From NCBI GenBank assembly GCA_016742175.1, contig JACVCH010000001.1:434001-498000 (forward strand): a stretch of DNA of 64,000 nt. The letters run 5' to 3'. Position numbers and translations under genes: made by a program. Every line of letters begins with the position of its first letter. Positions within the stretch are counted from its first letter, which is position 1. The stretch is from Rhizobiaceae bacterium. Lineage in GTDB: Bacteria; Pseudomonadota; Alphaproteobacteria; Rhizobiales; Rhizobiaceae. Positions 1 to 8,073 of this stretch are shown one piece after another. The notes under the pieces are model-generated. The model saw nothing but the letters and a program-made list of their open reading frames with translations, was not told where the DNA came from and made no database searches.

Positions 1-1269
1 GACGAGCGCGCCCTGTTCGGCGAGGCGCGCCTGGACGCTGCGCGCATCGTTGCGGTGGTCGCCATCGACATGATCCGCGGCCGCGACGCCGGCGGCCTGG
101 CCGGTGGCGAAGGCCGTTCCCATGACCCGGATCGAGCCATAGGCATGCGGATCGGCGCCGATGACGCGGCCGCCATACCACAGATTGTCGAGGCCCTTGG
201 CGCGGATCGAATCGTAGGGGACGTGGCAGTAGCCCTTGCCGCCGATCGAGGTGTAGCTCGGCTTGCCGGCCTCGCCGTGAAGCTCGATCGGCCAGGCGGC
301 GCGGGCGATGCCGTCCTCGCGCAGTCGACCGGAGACCACGTCCTCGCCGGTCATCTCGTAGCGCGCGGCGGGGTGGCGCGTTTCGCGGACGCCGATCTGG
401 GGGCCGGTGGCAACGAGATAGGCGCGCTCGAAGCCGGGCATGTCGCGCTTGAGCATGGCGACATAGTCGTTGGCGCGGGCGCGCGCTTCCATCTCGGCTG
501 CCGTGAAGCTTTCGGAGGAGAGGTCCGGCAGGGCGACATCGACGGTCATCCACCACATGTCGTGCGAGAGCGGCAGGCGGATGATGATGCCGCCGTCGGT
601 GCGCTGGATCGGGTGTGCGCCATCCTGGTTGTAGCGCGCGATGGCCGCCTGCAGCGCCTTGCGGTCGATGTCGAGATCGGGCGCGATGCCGCCGACGCGG
701 ATCGGCATGGTGAGCGCCTGGAGCTTGCCTTCGGCGTCGCCGGTGCGGAACGGAATGCCGGCCAGCATGGCGAGATTGGCGTCGCCCGAAGCGTCGACGA
801 AGGCCTCGGCGACGACACGGCTGCGCCCGCCCATGCCGGCGAGCGTGACGGCTTCGAGTCTGTCTGCCGTGCGCGCGACGGAGGCGACACGCGTGTGGAG
901 CCTGACGTCGATGCCGTAGCGGCGGACGAGATTGTCGAGCGCGAATTTGAGGACTTCGCCGTCGAGGAGGACGATCCAGTTTCCGGTCGTCTCCGAGCGG
1001 AAGGCTTCGCCGTCGAGCCCGTGCCGGCGCAGTTCGCCGACGACCTCCTCGCCGACGCCGCCGACGGCCTTCACCGGCTCGCGCCCCTGCTGGAACAGGC
1101 CGCAATAGGCGTAGACCTGCGAGGTCGTCGCCGCGCCGCCGAGAAAGCCGTATTTCTCGACGAGGCACACCTTCGCGCCCGCCTTCGCCGCGCCGATGGC
1201 GGCGGCAACGCCCGCCGTCCCGCCGCCGCACACGACGACGTCGTAATCGGCTTCCACTCGCTTGGTCAT
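1..1269 (-). CDS. FAD-dependent oxidoreductase, 3' end outside window
   Basis: This frame is open from an ATG at 1269 down to base 1, giving 423 codons with no stop, so the C-terminus lies beyond the left edge. A dinucleotide-binding glycine cluster (CGGGTAG, residues 14-20) sits in the N-terminal Rossmann strand, followed by an acidic VEK turn. Near residues 365-400 there is a second FAD-contact region (LWYGGRVIG, then GTAFATGQAAG). This pattern fits the FAD_oxidored family of flavin dehydrogenases. It starts 10 bases after the ABC permease stop on the same strand, so it is probably the last gene of the transporter operon and acts on the imported compound. The substrate is unknown. Confidence 0.8.
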   Translation of the reverse strand, partial: MTKRVEADYDVVVCGGGTAGVAAAIGAAKAGAKVCLVEKYGFLGGAATTSQVYAYCGLFQQGREPVKAVGGVGEEVVGELRRHGLDGEAFRSETTGNWIVLLDGEVLKFALDNLVRRYGIDVRLHTRVASVARTADRLEAVTLAGMGGRSRVVAEAFVDASGDANLAMLAGIPFRTGDAEGKLQALTMPIRVGGIAPDLDIDRKALQAAIARYNQDGAHPIQRTDGGIIIRLPLSHDMWWMTVDVALPDLSSESFTAAEMEARARANDYVAMLKRDMPGFERAYLVATGPQIGVRETRHPAARYEMTGEDVVSGRLREDGIARAAWPIELHGEAGKPSYTSIGGKGYCHVPYDSIRAKGLDNLWYGGRVIGADPHAYGSIRVMGTAFATGQAAGVAAADHVDGDHRNDARSVQARLAEQGALV

Positions 1270-1279
1270 GTCAGGTCCG

Positions 1280-2134
1280 TCAGGTGCGCCAGTTGAGGAA
1301 ATACTGCTCGGCCTTGCCGATCAGCCAGCCGATGGTGAGGCCGAGGATGGAGAGCATCGCGACGCCGGCGATGAGCTGGTCGGTCGCGAAGATCGCGCCG
1401 GCCATCAGGATGTAGGCGCCGATGCCGTATTGCGCGCCGATCATCTCGGCCGCGACGAGCAGCACGATCGCGATCGACGCGGAGATGCGGAAGCCCGACA
1501 GGATCGCCGGCAGCGCGCCGGGGATGATGATCTTGCGCACGATCGACAGCCACGACAGGCCGAAGGACTGGCCCATGCGGATCAGATTGCGGTCGACATT
1601 GTCGACGCCGCCATAGGTGGCGATGACCGTCGGGAAGAAGGTGCCGAAGAGGATCGTCGCGACCTTGGAGCCTTCGCCGATGCCGAACCAGACGATGAAG
1701 AGCGGCAGGAGCGCGATCTTGGGGATCGGGAAGAGCGCCGAGACGATGGGCGAGAGGCCGGCGCGGGCGACCGAGAAGAGGCCGATGGCAAGCCCCACCG
1801 TCACGCCCAGCATCGAGCCGAAGAACCAGCCGACCGACAAGCGGTAGAGGCTCGCCTGGAGATGGGTCCAGATCTGGCCGGTTCGGAACAGGTCCTGGAT
1901 GGCGCCGAAGGCCTCCGACGGGGCGGGCAGCGCGATCGGGCTGATGATGCCGGACTGCGAGCCGAACTCCCAGATCGCGATGATGACGATGAAGACGAGC
2001 GGCCCGACATAGCCGAACTTGCGGGTCTTGAAGCCGCCGCCGCGGAAGGGGACGGGCTTTGCGCCTTCCGGCGCGATGACCTGCTTCTGCGGGACTTCGA
2101 CGGGATGGATCGGGTTCATGGTGTCAAGCGACAT
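1280..2134 (-). CDS. ABC transporter permease, NitT/TauT (SsuC/TauC) type
   Basis: A 284-residue integral membrane permease. A soluble N-terminal stretch of about 45 residues precedes roughly six hydrophobic segments. The cytoplasmic EAA-like loop that contacts the ATPase is visible around residues 195-215 (PGALPAILSGFRIS). Families of this type import nitrate, taurine, sulfonates, thiamine precursors or aromatic acids. The start overlaps the end of the ATPase gene by 11 bases, which indicates translational coupling. With the binding protein and ATPase upstream it makes one importer of BPD_transp_1 type. The substrate cannot be read from sequence, but the flavin oxidoreductase downstream suggests a carbon or nitrogen source. 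Confidence 0.88.
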   Translation of the reverse strand: MSLDTMNPIHPVEVPQKQVIAPEGAKPVPFRGGGFKTRKFGYVGPLVFIVIIAIWEFGSQSGIISPIALPAPSEAFGAIQDLFRTGQIWTHLQASLYRLSVGWFFGSMLGVTVGLAIGLFSVARAGLSPIVSALFPIPKIALLPLFIVWFGIGEGSKVATILFGTFFPTVIATYGGVDNVDRNLIRMGQSFGLSWLSIVRKIIIPGALPAILSGFRISASIAIVLLVAAEMIGAQYGIGAYILMAGAIFATDQLIAGVAMLSILGLTIGWLIGKAEQYFLNWRT

Positions 2135-2894
2135 CGGCCAACTCCATGTCGGCGGCGCGCGCTTCGTCGCGCATCAGGTTCCACAGGTGACGCTGGGTCT
2201 CTTCCAGCTCGGCGAGGCGCCCGGCCCGTTCGGCGAGCGGCATGTCTATCTCGACGACCTGCCGGATGCGGCCGGGACGGCGCGACAGGACGATGATCCT
2301 GTGGCCGAGGCGGACGGCCTCGGCCAGGTTGTGGGTGACGTAGCAGGCGGAGAATTTTTCGCGCGACCACAGTTCGACGAGGTCGTCGAGGAGGAGTTCG
2401 CGGGTCTGGCTGTCGAGCGCGGAAAGCGGCTCGTCCATCAGCATGACGGCGGGGTTGACCGAGAGTGCGCGGGCGATGGCCACGCGCTGCTTCATGCCGC
2501 CTGAAAGCTGGCGCGGCAACGCCTTGCGGAAATCGGACAGCTTGGTGCGGCGAAGCACGTCTTCGATGATGGCTTCGGCCTTGCCGCCGCGAATGCCGTG
2601 ATCTTCGAGCACGAGGCTGACATTGCCTTCGACCGTGCGCCAGGGAAGCAACGCGAAATCCTGGAAGATGTAGGTGAGCGGGTTGAGCGAGCCGGCCGGC
2701 GGCTCGCCGGCGATCAGGACGCGGCCGGAGGTCGGCCGCTCCAGCCCGCCGATGAAGCGCAGGAGCGTGGACTTGCCGCAGCCCGACGGGCCGATGATGC
2801 AGACGATCTCACCGCTCTTGAGCTCGAAATTGATGTTTTCGAGCACGTCGGTCTGGCCGTAGCGATGCGTGATGTTGTCGATCACAAGATCCAT
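2124..2894 (-). CDS. ABC transporter ATP-binding protein, NitT/TauT type
   Basis: A 256-residue nucleotide-binding subunit energising the adjacent permease. Walker A is GPSGCGKST (residues 35-43). The signature LSGGMKQR lies near residue 130, Walker B with the catalytic glutamate (MLMDEPLSALD) near 150, and the switch histidine (YVTHN) near 190. The C-terminal extension after the H-loop is typical of SsuB/TauB proteins. The gene lies 84 bases downstream of the binding-protein gene, and a strong hairpin occupies that gap. Its 3' end overlaps the permease start. The ATPase role is clear; the transported molecule is not. Confidence 0.9.
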   Translation of the reverse strand: MDLVIDNITHRYGQTDVLENINFELKSGEIVCIIGPSGCGKSTLLRFIGGLERPTSGRVLIAGEPPAGSLNPLTYIFQDFALLPWRTVEGNVSLVLEDHGIRGGKAEAIIEDVLRRTKLSDFRKALPRQLSGGMKQRVAIARALSVNPAVMLMDEPLSALDSQTRELLLDDLVELWSREKFSACYVTHNLAEAVRLGHRIIVLSRRPGRIRQVVEIDMPLAERAGRLAELEETQRHLWNLMRDEARAADMELADVA

Positions 2895-2934
2895 GATCGG
2901 CTCCTCGGGTTGGGCAGATGCCTCCTCGGGTCGA

Positions 2935-2966
2935 GCCGGCCCCGGGCACGGACGCCCGGAGCCGGC
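2935..2966 (-). promoter_or_regulatory. intercistronic hairpin after the binding-protein gene
   Basis: The arms GCCGGC-x-CCGGGC (2935-2947) and GCCCGG-x-GCCGGC (2954-2966) are complementary around a six-base loop, with one unpaired position per arm. No T-tract follows on the minus strand. Its position between a binding-protein gene and its ATPase is where mRNA-stabilising or processing hairpins often sit and favour higher binding-protein levels. That function is inferred. Confidence 0.55.
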
Positions 2967-2978
2967 AGCCTTGGGAGG

Positions 2979-3992
2979 TCAGAAGGTCTCGACGAAGCTC
3001 GTGTCGACCAGGTTTTCGATCGAGGCTTCCTGCGGCACGAGGTTCTCGGACTTGAACCATTCGAGCTGGTCCTCGATGCTGGCGACGTTCAGCTTCGCGT
3101 CCTCGTTGATGCGCATGGCGCCGGCGCGGATCGCCGGGTCGGCCTCGGCGAGCGGGCGGTCGGTGTAGACCCATTCATGGATCATCGCGACGATCGCGGC
3201 GCTGTCCTCTTGCGACATCGTCTTGTCGACGAAGGCGGCGTTGTAGTCGGCGGCGCCCTTGGAGAAGGCGGCGAGGAATTTCTCGGCGAGTTCGCCATTG
3301 TTCTCGGCGATCTCGGTCGAGGTGAAGATCGTCGTCACCTGATAGTCCTCGACATAGTCGGCGATGGTGCCGATCTCGAAGACGTCGCCGCTCTTGACGA
3401 GGCCGGAGGCGATGTTCGGCACGATCGACCAGGCGTCGATCTGGCCGGAGCGCAGCGAGGCGATGACGGCGGGTACGCCGTTGAGAGGCACGAGCTCCAT
3501 CGTCGAGCGCTCGAAGCCTTCCTTGTCGGCGATCTTGTGCGCCATGTAGTGGAAGGACGAACCTGCGGTCGTGATGCCGAAACGCTTGCCTTCGAGGTCT
3601 GCCGGGGTGGTGACGCCGGCTTCATGCGCGGCCTTGGACACGAGGATCTTCTGGCCCTCGATCTCGGCCGTCTCCTGCAGCGCGCCGCCGATAATCTTGA
3701 CCGCGCCGCGCTCCGAAAGGCTGACGAGGCCGGCGGTCATGGCGGTGAGGCCGAAATCGACGTCGCCCGAGGCGATCGCGACGGCCATGGGCTGGGCGGC
3801 CTGGAACGGTACGAACTCGACTTCGAGGCCGGCTTCGTCGAAATAGCCCTTGCCTTCGGCGATGATCGACGGCGAATGCGAGGTCAAGGACAGGATGCCG
3901 ACCTTGATCGGCTCGGCGCTGGCGGCGCCGGCGCCCATCAGCATGGTGGCGGCAGCGAGTGCGCCGAAGGTCCTGCGTGTGATCGAAAGCAT
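2979..3992 (-). CDS. ABC transporter substrate-binding protein, NMT1/TauA-like
   Basis: A 337-residue periplasmic binding protein. The ATG at 3992 is chosen because GGGAGGA stands six bases upstream and a clean signal peptide follows: an RR-containing start (SITRRTFGA), a hydrophobic core and cleavage after GAASA. The RR motif allows either Sec or Tat export. The mature part begins PIKVGIL and contains the segment VEFVPFQAAQPM, as in NMT1/OpuAC-type proteins. The open frame extends much further upstream, but that part lacks a ribosome-binding site and overlaps the GntR gene. The protein delivers substrate to the permease/ATPase encoded downstream. Confidence 0.88.
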   Translation of the reverse strand: MLSITRRTFGALAAATMLMGAGAASAEPIKVGILSLTSHSPSIIAEGKGYFDEAGLEVEFVPFQAAQPMAVAIASGDVDFGLTAMTAGLVSLSERGAVKIIGGALQETAEIEGQKILVSKAAHEAGVTTPADLEGKRFGITTAGSSFHYMAHKIADKEGFERSTMELVPLNGVPAVIASLRSGQIDAWSIVPNIASGLVKSGDVFEIGTIADYVEDYQVTTIFTSTEIAENNGELAEKFLAAFSKGAADYNAAFVDKTMSQEDSAAIVAMIHEWVYTDRPLAEADPAIRAGAMRINEDAKLNVASIEDQLEWFKSENLVPQEASIENLVDTSFVETF

Positions 3993-4045
3993 GATATTCC
4001 TCCCTGAGACGGTTGCTTTCTTCGTTTGGCCGAGATGGCCGGATT

Positions 4046-4705
4046 TCAGCGTCCGAGAACGCCGAGAATGTGGTGCGAGAGCGCGGCGCAGGCGGCATCC
4101 GCGTCGCGGGCGATGGCTGCCTCGACGACGTTGCGCAGCGCGTGCGTCTCGGCCGAGAGGTCGATCCGGCCCTCGACCAGCGCGGCGTAGCGGAAGCGGC
4201 GGCTTTGCGTGTGAAGCCGGTCCTGGAACTCGATCAGGCGCGGCGAGCGGCAGGCGGAAACGAGCGTCGCATGGAACTGGCGGCCGGCCTCGTCCCACTC
4301 GATGGCGAGCGCGGAGCGGTCGGCATCGGCCTGGGCGCAAAGGCGCGCATAGGTGTGGAAGGCGGCGAGCAGCTCGCCCTCCCAGCGCAGGTCGCCATGC
4401 CGGATCGCCCAGCCGAGGCCGAGCGTCTCGATCTCGGCGCGCAGGCGGGTGATGTCCTCCAAGTCGGTCTGCGTGGCGGAGGCGACGCGGAAGCCGCGCT
4501 GCGCGCTCGCCTCGACCAGCCCTTCGCTGGAAAGCTGGGTCAGCGCCTCGCGAAAGGAATGCGCCGAGCCGCCATAGCGCTGGCGCAACTCGTCGATCTT
4601 GAGCTTGGCGTCAGGCGCCAGAACGCCGATCGAGATGTCGCGGCGCACCTGCGCGGCAAGCAGTCGAACGACCGTATCGGAATCCGAGTTTTTCCTCCCG
4701 AACAC
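4046..4705 (-). CDS. GntR-family regulator, FadR (FCD) subfamily
   Basis: A 219-residue regulator. The N-terminal winged helix (residues about 10-70) has the recognition region RYGGSAHSFREALTQLSSEG and wing QRGFRV. An all-helical FCD ligand domain follows. A GTG at 4705 is preferred because GGAGGAG lies five bases upstream; an ATG at 4738 would add 11 residues but lacks a comparable site. The gene lies 53 bases upstream of the binding-protein gene on the same strand, and the shikimate-dehydrogenase-like gene is divergent across 92 bases. It probably senses the compound handled by this locus and controls both directions. Confidence 0.85.
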   Translation of the reverse strand: MFGRKNSDSDTVVRLLAAQVRRDISIGVLAPDAKLKIDELRQRYGGSAHSFREALTQLSSEGLVEASAQRGFRVASATQTDLEDITRLRAEIETLGLGWAIRHGDLRWEGELLAAFHTYARLCAQADADRSALAIEWDEAGRQFHATLVSACRSPRLIEFQDRLHTQSRRFRYAALVEGRIDLSAETHALRNVVEAAIARDADAACAALSHHILGVLGR

Positions 4706-4797
4706 GCATTCTCCTCCAACGCGCAAAAAAATCTTCAATATTTCGCCTGTTATGGATTATGGCTATCGGCGTCAAGCAGGAGGAGGATTTTTTTGCC

Positions 4798-5607
4798 ATG
4801 AACCAACGCACCGTCACGGCCGCGACGCGCGTCGTCTTCATGATCGGGACGCCGATCGCGCAGGTGCGCTCGCCGTTGCTGTTCAACCGATACTTCGCCG
4901 AACAGGGCATTGACCGCGTCATGGTGCCGCTCGAGGTGAGCGTCGCGGCGCTTGCCGGTTTCGTCGCGACGGTGCGCGAGGCGGAAAACTGCGACGGTTT
5001 CGTCGCGACGCTGCCGCACAAGCGCGCGCTGTTGAAGATGGTCGACGAAGCGGGGCCGACGGCGCGGGCGCTCGAGAGCGTCAATGTCGTGCGCCGCAAT
5101 CCGGACGGGCGCCTTTTCGGCGACATGGCCGACGGCGCGGGTTTCTGGAATGGCGCGCGGGGTGCGGGATTCGAGCCGCTCGGCAAGGCTGCGGTGCTTG
5201 CCGGCGCGGGCGCGGCGGGGACGGCGATCGCGTTCGAATTCGCGCAGCGCGGCGGGCGCAAGCTGGCGATCTGGTCGCGCGCGGACGGCGAGGTGGATGC
5301 GCTGGCGAGCCGGCTTGCCGGAACCGGCATAGAGGTCGTCACCAGCCTGCCCGACAGCCTCGGCGGCTACGACATCGCGATCAACGCGACGCCGCTCGGC
5401 ATGGACCATGCGCCGGGCAGCGCGTTTTCGGACGACCTGGTCGCGACGCTGCCGGCCGGCGCATTCGCCGCCGACGCCATCACCGAACCGGCGGTGACAC
5501 GTTTTCTCGCCGCGGCCCGGGCGTGCGGCTTGCGGACCATCGACGGGCGGGCGATGGCGCGGGGGCAGTTCGAGCTGTTGCGGGCGTTCGTGGCGCCGGA
5601 CGAGTAA
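4798..5607 (+). CDS. shikimate/quinate dehydrogenase family protein, non-canonical
   Basis: A 269-residue AroE-fold oxidoreductase: an N-terminal substrate domain, then an NAD(P)-binding domain with GAGAAG near residue 133. The catalytic lysine is retained in LPHKRA (K75), as are N96 (ESVN) and D112 (ADG). The usual shikimate-binding SxS pair is reduced to VRS (V23, S25), and the normal NTDG motif reads MADG. The substrate is therefore probably not shikimate. The start follows GGAGGAGG at about 12 bases. It is divergent from the GntR gene and ends one base before phnN, which it faces. It is unlikely to be the housekeeping aroE. Confidence 0.78.
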   Translation: MNQRTVTAATRVVFMIGTPIAQVRSPLLFNRYFAEQGIDRVMVPLEVSVAALAGFVATVREAENCDGFVATLPHKRALLKMVDEAGPTARALESVNVVRRNPDGRLFGDMADGAGFWNGARGAGFEPLGKAAVLAGAGAAGTAIAFEFAQRGGRKLAIWSRADGEVDALASRLAGTGIEVVTSLPDSLGGYDIAINATPLGMDHAPGSAFSDDLVATLPAGAFAADAITEPAVTRFLAAARACGLRTIDGRAMARGQFELLRAFVAPDE

Positions 5608-5608
5608 G

Positions 5609-6178
5609 TCAGGGCAGTTCGCGGCCGATCAGATCGGCGAAGGCGCGGCCAGCATCTTCGAGACGGCCGCCATTGTCGATGACGACCGTGCCGGGGAAGG
5701 GCTCGGCCGCGACCTTGCGAGCGAGGCGGTTCGCGATTTCCGCCTCGCTCTCGCGTCCGCGCATGGCGATGCGGCGGGCGAGGATTTCCGGGGCGGCGGT
5801 GATCTCGACGACCAGCGGGCGCCGGTAGCGGCGGGGAAGATCGGCAAGCACCGTGCGGGACAGATTGGCGATCACGACGTGGCCTTGCGCCACCATCGCG
5901 TCGGCGGCGACGGGGATGCCGTAGCTGTTGCCGTGCGCCTGCCAGTTGAGCGCGAAGCGTCCATCGTCGCGCATCGCGTCGAAGGTTGCGTCGTCGGCAG
6001 GCTGGTGGTCCTCGCCGACTTCATCGTGCGGGCGGGTGATGACGCGGCGGATGAAATGGACGCGCGGGTCATCCGCCAGCGCTTCGCGGGCGAAGCGCAT
6101 GACGGAATCCTTGCCGGCGCCGCTCGGGCCGACGACGGCGATGAACGAGCCGCCCCCGATCGGACTTGTGGGCATCAT
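5609..6178 (-). CDS. phnN: ribose 1,5-bisphosphate phosphokinase PhnN
   Basis: A 189-residue P-loop kinase with Walker A GPSGAGKDS near residues 17-25 and the guanylate-kinase-like segment RRVITRP. PhnN phosphorylates ribose 1,5-bisphosphate with ATP to give PRPP, the last step that returns the ribose moiety of the C-P lyase pathway to metabolism. The start overlaps the phnM stop by four bases (ATGA), so the two are translationally coupled. Its presence implies that ribose 1,5-bisphosphate is made here, although no phnP, the usual source of that product, is seen in the window. Confidence 0.9.
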   Translation of the reverse strand: MMPTSPIGGGSFIAVVGPSGAGKDSVMRFAREALADDPRVHFIRRVITRPHDEVGEDHQPADDATFDAMRDDGRFALNWQAHGNSYGIPVAADAMVAQGHVVIANLSRTVLADLPRRYRRPLVVEITAAPEILARRIAMRGRESEAEIANRLARKVAAEPFPGTVVIDNGGRLEDAGRAFADLIGRELP

Positions 6179-7314
6179 GCGACGCGCCTGCCCTCGCGCC
6201 AGACGGAGCGAACGACCGGCAATCCGGCCATGTTGTCGACGCGGATCAGGTCGGCGCGGCGGCCGGTCTCGATCTGGCCGCGATCGTCCATGCCGACGGT
6301 GCGGGCGGGCGTGGCGGAGACGAGCGCGACGGCCTGCGGCAGCGAAATCGTCTCGACCTCCTCGGCCAGCCGGAACGCGGCCTGCAGCAAGCTCGACGGC
6401 ACGTAGTCCGACGACAGAACGTCAAGAATGCCCGCCTCGGCGAGATCGCGCGCGGCGATGTTGCCGGAATGCGAGCCGCCGCGAACAACGTTGGGCGCGC
6501 CCATCAGGACGCTCATGCCGGCCTCGTGAGAGGCGCGGGCGGCTTCGACCGAGGTCGGGAACTCGGCCAGCCGCACGCCGTCCTCAACCGCCTCGTCGAC
6601 ATGGGCGAGCGTCGCGTCGTCATGGCTGGCGAGCGTGACGCCGGCGGCGCGGCAATGCTCGCCGATGGCGCGGCGGTGGGGCGCCGAATAGCGCGCGGAC
6701 TGCTCCTGCCTCTGCGCCACGAAACGCTCGAACTGGTCGTCGGTGAGGCCGCGCTTGGTCTTGTAGTAGAGCGTGTACTGACCCATCGTCTGGAACTGGC
6801 GCTGGCCGGGTGCGTGATCCATCAGCGAGGCAAGGCGCACGCGCGGGTCGGCGCGGAACCCCTCGAACGCGGCGAGCACGTCGGGCGAGGAGACCTCGCA
6901 GCGCAGATGCAGGAAATGGTCGGCGCGCAGGCGCCCGTCGGCCTGCGCGGTTTCGATGGCGTCGGCAAGGAGCCGCATCTCGCCGGGCGCGAAGCCGCCA
7001 TCCTCGTCGGAGCCCATGCGCAGGCAGTCGAAGACGGTCGTGATGCCGGAGGTCGCGATCTGCGCGTCATGGGCCTGGACGGCGGCGACGGCATTCCAGC
7101 GCACGCCGGGGCGCGGTGCGAAATGGCCTTCGAGATGATCGGTGTGGAGTTCGACGAGGCCGGGCAGCAGATAGTCGCCGCCGAAATCCTCGCCGCTTCG
7201 GCCGGCGCCCGTGTCGATGTCGGCGATGCGGCCGTCGACGATGCGCACCGAGCCTTCGACGATGCGGTCGGCAAGGACGATGCGGGCATTGGAGAAAATG
7301 GTTTCGGTCGGCAT
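6175..7314 (-). CDS. phnM: alpha-D-ribose 1-methylphosphonate 5-triphosphate diphosphatase PhnM
   Basis: A 379-residue amidohydrolase-superfamily enzyme that removes diphosphate from the triphosphate made by PhnGHIL, yielding the substrate of the PhnJ lyase. The metal-site segment ELHTDHLEGHF lies around residues 50-60, and later motifs MDHAPGQ and ASHDDA match the family. The ATG at 7314 is chosen because it begins the conserved sequence MPTETIFSNARIV; upstream codons belong to the neighbouring gene in another frame. The start is one base from the 2H-phosphoesterase stop, and the end overlaps phnN, so the three genes form one transcript. Confidence 0.92.
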   Translation of the reverse strand: MPTETIFSNARIVLADRIVEGSVRIVDGRIADIDTGAGRSGEDFGGDYLLPGLVELHTDHLEGHFAPRPGVRWNAVAAVQAHDAQIATSGITTVFDCLRMGSDEDGGFAPGEMRLLADAIETAQADGRLRADHFLHLRCEVSSPDVLAAFEGFRADPRVRLASLMDHAPGQRQFQTMGQYTLYYKTKRGLTDDQFERFVAQRQEQSARYSAPHRRAIGEHCRAAGVTLASHDDATLAHVDEAVEDGVRLAEFPTSVEAARASHEAGMSVLMGAPNVVRGGSHSGNIAARDLAEAGILDVLSSDYVPSSLLQAAFRLAEEVETISLPQAVALVSATPARTVGMDDRGQIETGRRADLIRVDNMAGLPVVRSVWREGRRVA

Positions 7315-7315
7315 G

Positions 7316-8005
7316 TCAGGCGGTCTTTCGTGCAAGGTTTCGGCCGAGCGGACGGAAGGCCCGGACCGTGAAGGGAGCACCGGGCTCGGGCTCGACAAAG
7401 AGCGCGAGCGAGGCGAAGGCGACGGGCGCATCGAGAAGGGCGCCGAAATGGGCTTCGAGACGGCGGCGAAGCTGCGCGGCGTCCTCGCCGCCGACGCGGC
7501 CGGTCAGCGTCATGTGGAAGCGGAAATCTTCCATCACATAGGGATAGCCCCATTCGTGCAGATGGCGGACCTGGCGGGTGGTCAGGCTTTCGGGATTGCG
7601 GCGCGCGATCTCGGCCTCGCCGGCAGGCGCGCGGAAGGCGTCGAAATCGACGGTCAGGTCGCGCGCGAGCGCGTCGAGATCGGCGTTGCGGGCTTCGGGC
7701 ACAAGGGCGAAGAAACCGTCGATCTGGCCCATGACGAGGCGCGGGCCGACGAAGGGCGCGCGGGCTGCCGTCCAGCGGTCGAAGGCGTCGACGAGTTCGG
7801 CTTCGCTGCGGCCCTCGGTGAGGCGGAAGGGGGCCTTCAGCGTCGCGTGGAAGCCGTAGCGGCGCGCGGAGGCGGTGTGAAAGGCGAGATCGGCGTCGAG
7901 CGGTGCGGGCACCGCGTCGGAAAACGCGCTGCGGCCGATCCAGCGTTCGGCTGCTCGCGTCAGCGGGTCGGTCTCGCCGGGTGTGAAGTAGATCGCGTAG
8001 CGCAT
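7316..8005 (-). CDS. DUF1045 phosphonate-operon protein, 2H phosphoesterase-like
   Basis: A 229-residue protein of the DUF1045 family, recurrent in alphaproteobacterial phosphonate operons. Two H-x-T motifs are visible, H53-A-T55 (FHATLK) and H164-M-T166 (FHMTLT), about 110 residues apart. This is the hallmark of 2H phosphoesterases that open cyclic or 2',5' phosphodiesters. As first gene of a block with phnM and phnN it is well placed to hydrolyse the cyclic 5-phosphoribosyl 1,2-phosphate released by C-P lyase, the job PhnP does in E. coli. That role is inference; the family and motifs are what is seen. A Pho-box-like site lies upstream. Confidence 0.82.
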   Translation of the reverse strand: MRYAIYFTPGETDPLTRAAERWIGRSAFSDAVPAPLDADLAFHTASARRYGFHATLKAPFRLTEGRSEAELVDAFDRWTAARAPFVGPRLVMGQIDGFFALVPEARNADLDALARDLTVDFDAFRAPAGEAEIARRNPESLTTRQVRHLHEWGYPYVMEDFRFHMTLTGRVGGEDAAQLRRRLEAHFGALLDAPVAFASLALFVEPEPGAPFTVRAFRPLGRNLARKTA

Positions 8006-8041
8006 CCATAAGCTCCGAAAGTGGATCGCTTAGACGATTAG

Positions 8042-8070
8042 CGTGACATTAATGCGAAGCGTCCGTGACA
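8042..8070 (-). promoter_or_regulatory. Pho-box-like site upstream of the 2H/phnM/phnN block
   Basis: Read on the minus strand the site is TTGTCAC-GGAC-GCTTCGC-ATTA-ATGTCAC: three heptamers at 11-base pitch. The outer two match the PhoB half-site CTGTCAT/C at six or five positions and the middle one is degenerate. It lies 37 bases from the start of the 2H gene and only four bases beyond the end of phnE2. This suggests a secondary PhoB-dependent promoter inside the phn locus. It is weaker than the other Pho boxes here. Confidence 0.45.
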
Positions 8071-8073
8071 ATC

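Noticed and set aside
55-1296. A 413-codon open frame on the plus strand at the left edge
   Set aside because: The minus strand encodes an FAD oxidoreductase with a clear glycine motif; the plus-strand product resembles no protein.
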